42,087 bases of DNA from Bryobacteraceae bacterium (GTDB taxonomy: Bacteria > Acidobacteriota > Terriglobia > Bryobacterales > Bryobacteraceae): NCBI GenBank assembly GCA_019187195.1, contig JABAQT010000086.1, positions 1 through 42,087 of the forward strand, given 5' to 3'. A program made the position numbers and the translations under genes. Below the pieces are notes generated by a model, which was given only the letters and a program-made list of their open reading frames with translations, searched no databases and was not told the DNA's origin. Below are positions 17,861 through 24,942 of the stretch, piece by piece (the first letter of the stretch is position 1; each line of letters begins with the position of its first letter).

Positions 17861-17866
17861 AGGATA
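17861..17866 (-). promoter_or_regulatory. TANNNT box (TATCCT) 6 nt before the first permease start
   Basis: On the minus strand TATCCT is followed by gtagga and TTG at 17854. It matches the spacing seen at other genes and supports the TTG start, although leaderless TTG starts are uncommon. The AGGA directly before TTG is too close for a normal Shine-Dalgarno sequence. Confidence 0.35.
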
Positions 17867-17915
17867 GCTCGCCCGCCGTTCCGCCCCTGCCTTCGGGCCA
17901 TGCCGGCGGTTTGCC

Positions 17916-17944
17916 TTGACCGGTTTCAACACTTGCCTCACAAT
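17916..17944 (+). promoter_or_regulatory. Sigma70-like promoter TTGACC-N17-CACAAT
   Basis: A -35 of TTGACC (five of six matches) and a -10 of CACAAT (four of six) are spaced by exactly 17 bases. They lie upstream of the NlpC/P60-like gene at 18005, giving a leader of about 55 bases with a strong ribosome-binding site. Confidence 0.45.
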
Positions 17945-17993
17945 CGAGGAACAGCACCGCTTCCCTCCGTCGCGCAGCGTGGCGCCGTTCAAA

Positions 17994-18000
17994 AAGGAGG
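17994..18000 (+). promoter_or_regulatory. Strong Shine-Dalgarno sequence AAGGAGG
   Basis: AAGGAGG ends four bases before the ATG at 18005 and fixes that start against upstream in-frame alternatives. Confidence 0.7.
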
Positions 18001-18004
18001 GTCT

Positions 18005-18910
18005 ATGACGCCGTTGGAATATGCGGAGAAATATCGCAACCTCGAAGTGTACGTGATACCGCTCGATGAGGCCGGCTCCGGGGATGGACCGACTATTCCC
18101 GCCGGCGCCTGGAAGCGCACCCGCGTGGCCTCCTACCGTCTCGGCGACAGCGCCTACCGCGAACGCTTCTTTGATAGCATCCGGAAGCACATCGGCAAGG
18201 AGGGTCTGGCGGTCATGGTGAAGACGACGGATGGAACCACCAGCACCGCGATCTTTCTTACCAGAGATGAAGTGTGGCAGCATTTTCGGCACCCATTTGT
18301 CGGAAAGGGCACTCCCGAACAGGTGCAGCTTGCCATCCAACTGACTTACCGCTTCTACAAGACCGGTGCGGTCTTTAGCGACCTCGACCGATTCACGGCG
18401 GCGAGTTTTCTCGGCCTCGACTGCAATGGATTTGCCGGCAACTATATCCAGCGCGGTCACGGGACATCGGCCGGACTGTGGAGCAAACCAGGCAACTACG
18501 CCGATCCGGGCCCTAACTCCTCAATGTCGACTTTGATGCGCCTGCCGGGCAACCAGGTATTGGCGGCCATGGAGGAAATCCTGGCGGGAACTCAGGACAT
18601 CTACATCCTGGCCATGTGCGATCCATCATCCGGCCTGATCACCGAACGCAACAAGACCACGACAGTCGAAGGCAAGGAGGAGACCAGCCATGGCCACATC
18701 ATGCTCACGGAACCGGGGACGGTCGAGGCCGCGGGAAGCGAGATCAAAGTCAAAGTAGTCGAGTCGACCGGGGGTAAGGGATTAGTGGACTCAGAGTACA
18801 GGATCCTCAAGGTCGCCAAGGCCAGGGATCGCCCCAAGGAAGGCATTTTTCGCGTCTTCCGGGGCTCGAAAGGCGAAGAGATGAGCGTGAAGATCGCCCG
18901 GCTCGCCTGA
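18005..18910 (+). CDS. Unknown protein with NlpC/P60-like (papain-fold) signature
   Basis: This 301-residue protein has no signal peptide or membrane segment. Around residue 138 it has LGLDCNGFAGNYI, similar to the DCSGF nucleophile motif of NlpC/P60 cysteine peptidases. Downstream are a TQDIYIL strand, SHGHIMLTEP (a possible His position) and KVVESTGG, in the order expected of that fold. If so, it may hydrolyse amide bonds of peptidoglycan or another substrate; with no export signal it could be cytoplasmic or leave by an unknown route. The family is not recognised beyond this, and the fold assignment is my inference. The start is set by a strong Shine-Dalgarno sequence. Confidence 0.8.
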   Translation: MTPLEYAEKYRNLEVYVIPLDEAGSGDGPTIPAGAWKRTRVASYRLGDSAYRERFFDSIRKHIGKEGLAVMVKTTDGTTSTAIFLTRDEVWQHFRHPFVGKGTPEQVQLAIQLTYRFYKTGAVFSDLDRFTAASFLGLDCNGFAGNYIQRGHGTSAGLWSKPGNYADPGPNSSMSTLMRLPGNQVLAAMEEILAGTQDIYILAMCDPSSGLITERNKTTTVEGKEETSHGHIMLTEPGTVEAAGSEIKVKVVESTGGKGLVDSEYRILKVAKARDRPKEGIFRVFRGSKGEEMSVKIARLA

Positions 18911-18942
18911 GCGCCGCGCACCGCCAGGAGCGGCTGCGAAGG

Positions 18943-18948
18943 TAGTAT
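18943..18948 (+). promoter_or_regulatory. TANNNT box (TAGTAT) 6 nt before the amidohydrolase
   Basis: TAGTAT is followed by aggacc and the ATG at 18955. There is only a three-base AGG as possible Shine-Dalgarno, at poor spacing. It is a candidate leaderless promoter. Confidence 0.4.
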
Positions 18949-18954
18949 AGGACC

Positions 18955-20262
18955 ATGAACAGAAGAGAGTTTGCCGCCGCGCCCGTGGCGGCCGCCATGA
19001 CGGCGTCCGCTTCTCTGGCACAGGAATCGGGACGATACGACAGCATCCTCAAGGGCGGGCACGTGATTGATCCCGCCAACCATGTGAACCAGCGGATGGA
19101 TGTGGCGGTGCGTGACGGAAAGATCGCGCGCGTCGGCCGCGACATTCCCGCTTCCGCCGGCAGGACCGTGGTGAACATTCCGGGTTATTACGTCACACCG
19201 GGACTCATCGACCTGCACATCTGCTGTTACTATACCCGGCTGGATCTCACTCCCTCCGTCATCGCCGATCATCATTGCCTGCCCTCCGGAGTCACCACCT
19301 GCTGCGACGGCGGCACCGCCGGAGCGGAGAGTTTCGAGGATTTCAAGAAGATTGTGGACCGCTCGAAGATGCGGATCCTCTCCTTTCTGAATATCGCCGC
19401 CCCCGGCGCGCAATCCGGCGGGGCGGAGCAGGACCCGGCGCAGTTCAAAGTGCGGCTTGCCGTGGACACCGCCAAACAATATCCCGATCTCATCGTCGGC
19501 TTCAAGACCGGCCACTATGGAGGGAAATTCAGCGAAACGCGCCTCCCCTGGGCTTCAGTGGACGCCGTGGTCGAGGCCGGCCGGATGGCCGGACGCCCCG
19601 TCTTGGCGGACTTCACGCCGCAACCGCCGCAGGGTAAGTTCCCGGCAAGCAGCTACCGCGAGTTCCTATTGGAGAAAATGCGCCCGGGCGATATCGTCAC
19701 CCACTGTCTGGCCGACCGCTATCCCTTCCTCACCGGCGACGGGAAGCTCAATCCGGATGTCGCCAAGGCAAGAGCGCGAGGCGTCAAGTTTGACCTTGGG
19801 CATGCCGCCGGGAGTTTTCGCCTGCGGCGCGTCGTGCCCGCGCTTCAGCAGGGCTTCATCCCCGATTCCATCAGCGCGGATCTGTTCGCCGATACGCCCT
19901 ACACCGTGGGCATCAATCTCGCCAACGTCATGTCGAAGTTCCTTTGTCTCGGTGTGCCGCTGGAGGACGTCATCCGCCGCACCACCGTGAATCCGGCGCG
20001 GATGATCCAGCGTCCCGAGTTGGGCTCCCTGAGCGCCGGATCGCCCGCCGACATCGCCGTGTTCGAGATTCTCAAAGGCAGGTTTTCCTATCTCGGCTCA
20101 TTCGGCGGGAAGATCGTGGGCGATCAGAAACTTCAGTGCGTCCTCACCATGTTCGGAGGCAGGATTTTATACGATCACCCCTACGGCCTGAGCGTGCCGT
20201 TGTGGCGGGACATCCCCAGGAGCTCACGCTATTGGGTGGATACGGCGAAGCAGAACTTCTGA
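18955..20262 (+). CDS. Exported amidohydrolase/deacetylase-family metallohydrolase with altered HxH motif
   Basis: This 435-residue protein has a Tat-like N-terminus (MNRREFAAAPVAAAMTASAS) and an amidohydrolase beta-sandwich and barrel. Family metal-site elements are present: the likely carbamylated Lys in VGFKTGHYG, His in VTHCLAD, His in FDLGHAAGSF and Asp in ISADLFAD. The first motif, normally PGLIDxHxH, reads PGLIDLHIC, so the second metal-binding His is Cys (residue 90). Relatives act on cyclic amides or N-acetylated compounds. Export suggests work in the periplasm. The gene converges with tamB across 10 bases. Confidence 0.88.
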   Translation: MNRREFAAAPVAAAMTASASLAQESGRYDSILKGGHVIDPANHVNQRMDVAVRDGKIARVGRDIPASAGRTVVNIPGYYVTPGLIDLHICCYYTRLDLTPSVIADHHCLPSGVTTCCDGGTAGAESFEDFKKIVDRSKMRILSFLNIAAPGAQSGGAEQDPAQFKVRLAVDTAKQYPDLIVGFKTGHYGGKFSETRLPWASVDAVVEAGRMAGRPVLADFTPQPPQGKFPASSYREFLLEKMRPGDIVTHCLADRYPFLTGDGKLNPDVAKARARGVKFDLGHAAGSFRLRRVVPALQQGFIPDSISADLFADTPYTVGINLANVMSKFLCLGVPLEDVIRRTTVNPARMIQRPELGSLSAGSPADIAVFEILKGRFSYLGSFGGKIVGDQKLQCVLTMFGGRILYDHPYGLSVPLWRDIPRSSRYWVDTAKQNF

Positions 20263-20272
20263 CGCGAACCGC

Positions 20273-23200
20273 CTACTTGAAGCGCCGCCGGTAAAGAATG
20301 TCGGCGCCCGCCACTCCATTCTCATCCCGCACCCCGATCAGCGACCAGTTCTTCCGGATATCCCACTGCAACTGCACCAGTTGCTGCAGCGTGCCGGTAA
20401 GGTTGGTCACATAGGTCAGCGTGATGTCGCGTGAAATCTGCTGTTCGATGGTCAGACGGGCTTGTGGCGTGGATTCGACGCCGGTCAACTGCGGGTCGAT
20501 CTTCACGCGGCTTACTCCGAAAAAGCGCTGCAGGCGCCCGCTGACGCTCGAACTGAGCGCCTGGCCAAGCAGCGTGTCGGTGCCGGCGAAAAATGTATTG
20601 GTGGAGCCGCCGGCATTGGTGGGCGTGGCGACGGTGGTGGAACTGACCGGAGTGCGGCCCACCGCAAGCAGCGCAATGATGTCGGAGGGCTGCAGCGGAG
20701 GGTCGGAGCGGTAGGTGATGTTGGGTTTGTCGATGGGCCCCGAAATATTCATGCTCACCGTAATGGCGCGCACGGAAGTCTCGAGATCGAGATCGAGCAC
20801 CGGTTCGATGCGCGCGGCGTTGAAGAAGCTCACCGTACCACGCGTGATGTGATACGTCGTGCCGAAGAAATTCAACTCTCCCTGCGTCACGGAAACGGTT
20901 CCCAGAATGACGGGCTTCGAAGGGCTCCCGCGAACGCGCAACTCGACTTCCGTCTGCAACCCGCGCGTGAGCGAAGTCTCGAGAACAAGGTTCGGCGCGC
21001 TCACCATCCGTACGTCAAACTGCATCCCGCGCAGAAACGCGCTCGAAGTGGGCGCCTGAACAGGCTTGGAAGGTTCGAGAAGGAGATCGCCTATGTCGGT
21101 GCGAGGCGTGAATCCGGAACGTAGAATGGTGACCACGCCGCTCAGCAGGCTCTGATCCGCGGTGCCTGTCAGAGAGAGATTGGCGTTCACCGTCGTGCTG
21201 GCTCCCTCGGGATAGCGCACCCGAATGTGGTCGAACTGGCCGTTGATCCGATAGGTCATCTGCTCATCTCCGCTGGGGAACGTCACAAAGCCGTTCAGCT
21301 TCAACTCCCCGCCTCCCGACTGGGCCGTGAAGTTCCGCAGCAGGGCGCGATTGCGGTCGAAGGCCACGAATCCGTTCGCCTTCTCGATGGAATTTGGAAT
21401 GTCGCGGTGAATGACGGTGGCGTTCCTGATCTCCATTTGTCCGCCAAGCAGCGGCTGTTCAAGCGTTCCCCGCACGGTGGCGTTCACGATCGCCGAGCCG
21501 GAGGTTCGAAGCCCCGGCACATAGTTCTGAAAAATCCCAAGGTTCAGGCCGCCCTTGAGGACAATGTTCCAGGCATTGCGCGCCGAAGTGGCGATATTGC
21601 CCGAAAGCTGAATGTTTGTATCTTTTCCCGTGAGTTGCGCCTGAACCACGTGCAACCCTTTTTCATCAGCCTCGAGAACAATCGGCCCGTTGTTGCGGAG
21701 GGTCAGCTCCTGCAGGACCGCGGAACTGAGCTGGTCGTTGCCGGTTTGGGGCGACAGAGTCAAATCGGAAAGATTGGCCCGCGCGCGCAGAGTGCCCGGC
21801 TTCAGCAGAGCGCCGCTGAAAACAATCTCCCCCCGGAAGGAGCCATCGAGGGGAATAGGCCGCTTGAACCCCGCGGCGGCGAGCAGTTGCCTCACCTTCG
21901 GGATGGTGAGCGTCCCCAACTCCAGTGTTCCCAAACCCACGGCCCCGCCGCGAATCTGCCACTCTCCGCCGCCCTTGATGGGGGAGCCGAGAAGGTCTCC
22001 GGCGGCCTTCGCCGATACAAGTTCGCCTTGCGTCTTCAACTCGATGGACAGTCCGCCCACCTGCGTTCTCGAGAGAGTGAATTGCCGCACGGCGGCCGAT
22101 CCCTGAATGGACTGAAGGCGCGGCTGTCCGCCGTCGAACTGGATATTTCCGGAGATCCGCATGTCCACTTTGCCGTCGATATCCTGACGCGCGGCGCGGA
22201 TCTGCTTTATGAGAGCCAGTTGAGCGTTTCGCGCCGAGAGATCGAACGTGAGGTTGCCGCTGTTCCACACGTCGCGTGGATGCGCATAGCGCGCGTTGAA
22301 GGGGACGCGGCCCGCGCGGTGCACGGCTTCACCGTCCGTGAACTCGATGAGTCCGGGCCGGAACACCAGGTTTCCCCGGATGGACTCGAACGGCTCCTGA
22401 TCCACCGTGACCGGACCGAAATTCAGCTTCGCGCTGATGGAAGGAGCCCCGGCCGTACCCTCCACCTTCCCCGAGGCGGAAAGCACGCCCTCGAGCGCAA
22501 CCGGGAGTTTTCTTCCCTCCAACAGCCGCCCGATGGAAACCTGGCGGAGATTGACCTGGGCCTGCACGGCGCTCTCCGCGGACGGGCGCCAGCCATCAAG
22601 ACTCATTCGCAGGCTGCCGGTCACGGCGCTGCCTGCCTCCGTGAGCGATACATTTCGCGCTATCAATTGAGAGGCGTCCACCTCGACATCGGCGGCAACG
22701 CTGTCGATGGTCTGCTTGCCGTAGGCCGCTTTGGTGAGGCGGAGGCGTCCGCTGAACCGCGGCGAATCGAGCGGCGCCGATACCTGGCCATCGAAGTGCG
22801 CCGTACCGCCGTCCAGCCGTACCGGCAGCGCTTGAGGAGGGTTCCCGCTCACCAGCGCGGCTGCCGGAAGGAAGTCATCGAGGTCCGTGGTATCCACGGC
22901 CACCTGCACGTCCGTGCCGAGGTCGCCCCTGAAATCAACCCGAGTGCGAGGCGTCTTCAAATAGGATTGTTCAAACGAAAACTGGTTGCTCTCCTGCTGG
23001 TATCGAAAGCCTACGGCGCCTTCGAGGGGGATTCCTGTATCGCCAGGCTCGAACGTCAGTTGAGACCGCATCGAGAAGTTGCGCACACCGGATTCGGCGA
23101 ACAGGCCCTCGAGTTGCACGGGACCCGAGATAGCCGAAGACCAGGCCAGCGGCCGGGCGGTTGCCCCCAGGCGGCGGATATCCTCCAGCGCCAGGTCCGA

Positions 23201-24283
23201 AACCGCTCCCGTGACCTCGAACCCGCGCCAGTGCCGAATGGCCGCCGAGCCGTCGAAATCGCCATCGAGAGCCGACATGTGAACCTTCGAAAAGGCGGCC
23301 AACTCCGGTTCCAGGCGAAAGTCCGCGGTCATATTGATGCCCTCGACCGACCAGCCGTTCCGGCGCACGGCCAACCCCTGGCCGCCGGCGGGCCCCGCCA
23401 GCACGTACTTGCCGTCCGCGTACGTGAACCTGCCGCGGAAATGGGCGCTTCCCGCCGGTTCCACCGGCAGATGCATCTCTTTCGCCCATTCCCGCATGTG
23501 GAACTGCCCTTCGACATTCAGATCGAGCTTCGGTGAGCGGTAATCCTTCATCCATCCCGACGCCTGCAAAAGCGACTTCCCGCGGCGCGCCCGCGCCTGC
23601 TGGAACTGGAGGCCGTTCTTGTCCATGGTGAGTTCCACGCGAGTGTCGAAATCGAGCGGAGCGACTTTCGGCCAGCGAAAATGGAACGGTTCCGCGGAAA
23701 CCACTCCTCGATATCGCGGCCCGTCCGCCTCCCATCCGAAGTCGATTCCGAGATTCTCCGCGCTAAGCTCGATGGGGACTTTGCGGTTGTCGTAGGTGAA
23801 CGTCCCCTCCTTGAGGACAAAGTGACGGGCGCTGATTGCGACAAACTGCTCGAAGATGCTCTTTCCCCGCGGCTTGGGAATCCTCGGACCGGGAATGTTG
23901 TTTGATCCATCCGGAAAAATGACAATGCGGACCCGAGGCTGGTCCACTTCAAGCGATTCGAGGTAAGCTTTGCGGCCGGCGAAGGAGATCACTCTGACGC
24001 CCGCGCGAATTTCGCCGATATTTGCCAGCGGCGCGCCGTCGCGTTCCTTGCCGTGAAGCACGAAACCCTTCACCGTGACTCGAAGCGACACGGGGTCGAA
24101 GTCGAAACTCTTCATCTCCGCCGTGCCGCCGGTGGCCGTCTCGACCGCGGAAACGATTCGCAGGCGAATCTGATTGCGCGCCCATTGCGTGCGAATCAAC
24201 AGAAATCCCGCGATGCCGAGCAGGACGCACAGCGCGGATAACAGCAGGAAAAGACGAACCAGACGCCGCGTGAATCGTTTCAT
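20273..24283 (-). CDS. tamB: TamB-like translocation and assembly module protein
   Basis: This 1336-residue protein has one N-terminal membrane anchor (about 10-32), a very long beta-rich region with repeating short strands, and a C-terminal DUF490/TamB domain (about 950-1336). That domain includes NITYRSDPPLQPSDIIALLAVG and ends in LYRRRFK. TamB proteins span the periplasm as a hydrophobic groove and help outer-membrane protein or phospholipid traffic with a BamA/TamA partner. The start overlaps the SurA-like gene by four bases, and the BamA-like gene lies upstream of that, so the partner porin is in the same operon. Confidence 0.93.
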   Translation of the reverse strand: MKRFTRRLVRLFLLLSALCVLLGIAGFLLIRTQWARNQIRLRIVSAVETATGGTAEMKSFDFDPVSLRVTVKGFVLHGKERDGAPLANIGEIRAGVRVISFAGRKAYLESLEVDQPRVRIVIFPDGSNNIPGPRIPKPRGKSIFEQFVAISARHFVLKEGTFTYDNRKVPIELSAENLGIDFGWEADGPRYRGVVSAEPFHFRWPKVAPLDFDTRVELTMDKNGLQFQQARARRGKSLLQASGWMKDYRSPKLDLNVEGQFHMREWAKEMHLPVEPAGSAHFRGRFTYADGKYVLAGPAGGQGLAVRRNGWSVEGINMTADFRLEPELAAFSKVHMSALDGDFDGSAAIRHWRGFEVTGAVSDLALEDIRRLGATARPLAWSSAISGPVQLEGLFAESGVRNFSMRSQLTFEPGDTGIPLEGAVGFRYQQESNQFSFEQSYLKTPRTRVDFRGDLGTDVQVAVDTTDLDDFLPAAALVSGNPPQALPVRLDGGTAHFDGQVSAPLDSPRFSGRLRLTKAAYGKQTIDSVAADVEVDASQLIARNVSLTEAGSAVTGSLRMSLDGWRPSAESAVQAQVNLRQVSIGRLLEGRKLPVALEGVLSASGKVEGTAGAPSISAKLNFGPVTVDQEPFESIRGNLVFRPGLIEFTDGEAVHRAGRVPFNARYAHPRDVWNSGNLTFDLSARNAQLALIKQIRAARQDIDGKVDMRISGNIQFDGGQPRLQSIQGSAAVRQFTLSRTQVGGLSIELKTQGELVSAKAAGDLLGSPIKGGGEWQIRGGAVGLGTLELGTLTIPKVRQLLAAAGFKRPIPLDGSFRGEIVFSGALLKPGTLRARANLSDLTLSPQTGNDQLSSAVLQELTLRNNGPIVLEADEKGLHVVQAQLTGKDTNIQLSGNIATSARNAWNIVLKGGLNLGIFQNYVPGLRTSGSAIVNATVRGTLEQPLLGGQMEIRNATVIHRDIPNSIEKANGFVAFDRNRALLRNFTAQSGGGELKLNGFVTFPSGDEQMTYRINGQFDHIRVRYPEGASTTVNANLSLTGTADQSLLSGVVTILRSGFTPRTDIGDLLLEPSKPVQAPTSSAFLRGMQFDVRMVSAPNLVLETSLTRGLQTEVELRVRGSPSKPVILGTVSVTQGELNFFGTTYHITRGTVSFFNAARIEPVLDLDLETSVRAITVSMNISGPIDKPNITYRSDPPLQPSDIIALLAVGRTPVSSTTVATPTNAGGSTNTFFAGTDTLLGQALSSSVSGRLQRFFGVSRVKIDPQLTGVESTPQARLTIEQQISRDITLTYVTNLTGTLQQLVQLQWDIRKNWSLIGVRDENGVAGADILYRRRFK

Positions 24284-24942
24284 TGAAACACCTCTTCACG
24301 GTAGCGGATATCGGCCCCGGCGCGCGCCTGCTTCAGCCACTCCTCGGTGGCGGCGTCTGTCTTCTGTTTAAGAAGCGCCGTTTCAATCTGGGTGGAGACA
24401 TCATCCAGCGGCGGAGCTGACTCGCCGGGATGCGACTTCATCCAGTCAGGCAGAAAGTGGTCGCGGTACCAGGCGTCAATCTCGTTGCTTGGCACCTGCT
24501 GCCCGCGGCCGAAGCGGAGGTCGATGAAATCCACCGTGCGAATCATTAACTGCAGGAAGCCGCGCACCTCCTCGGGGGTGAGCCGCCGGCGGGCGAGTTC
24601 CTTGCGATAGGCATCCTCGTTCGCAAAGCGCGGCATGATGATGTCCTTGAGGTATTGAAGCACTTCGCTCATGGGAGGGTCGGGATAACGGGTATCATCC
24701 ATCTCCTGCACCAGCAGCGTTCTCGAGATGAGCGCATCGGCGGCGTTCCGCTTCGAGGCGGACGAGAAGTCCGGCTCCTTGTTGTCGTAGAAAGCAGCCA
24801 GCCGGATCTGTTCCATCACCATGCTTTCGGTGATGACCTTCGTTCCGACTGTGGCGGCAATACGGTCGATGATCTCCGCCGGGCAGGACAGCGCCAGGAC
24901 CGGCAGCACCGACCAAACGATGAATCGCCGCCCTCCTGTCAT
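24280..24942 (-). CDS. SurA N-domain-like periplasmic chaperone
   Basis: This 220-residue protein has a signal peptide (MTGGRRFIVWSVLPVLALSC). A SurA/PpiD-type N-terminal helical domain follows, starting IIDRIAATVGTKVITESMV, with a final helix that returns to complete the fold. No parvulin isomerase domain is present, so it is a chaperone-only version if the assignment holds. The Cys at position 20 followed by PAE is not a convincing lipobox. It overlaps tamB by four bases and shares one base (TGATG) with the end of the BamA-like gene, so all three should be made together. Confidence 0.82.
   Translation of the reverse strand: MTGGRRFIVWSVLPVLALSCPAEIIDRIAATVGTKVITESMVMEQIRLAAFYDNKEPDFSSASKRNAADALISRTLLVQEMDDTRYPDPPMSEVLQYLKDIIMPRFANEDAYRKELARRRLTPEEVRGFLQLMIRTVDFIDLRFGRGQQVPSNEIDAWYRDHFLPDWMKSHPGESAPPLDDVSTQIETALLKQKTDAATEEWLKQARAGADIRYREEVFQ

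Noticed and set aside
17855..18460. Upstream extension of the first permease frame
   Set aside because: It runs antisense through the NlpC/P60-like gene and shows no permease features.
21227..23536. Long plus-strand open frame opposite tamB
   Set aside because: It is a shadow frame in GC-rich DNA; the tamB frame shows clear beta-repeat and DUF490 features.
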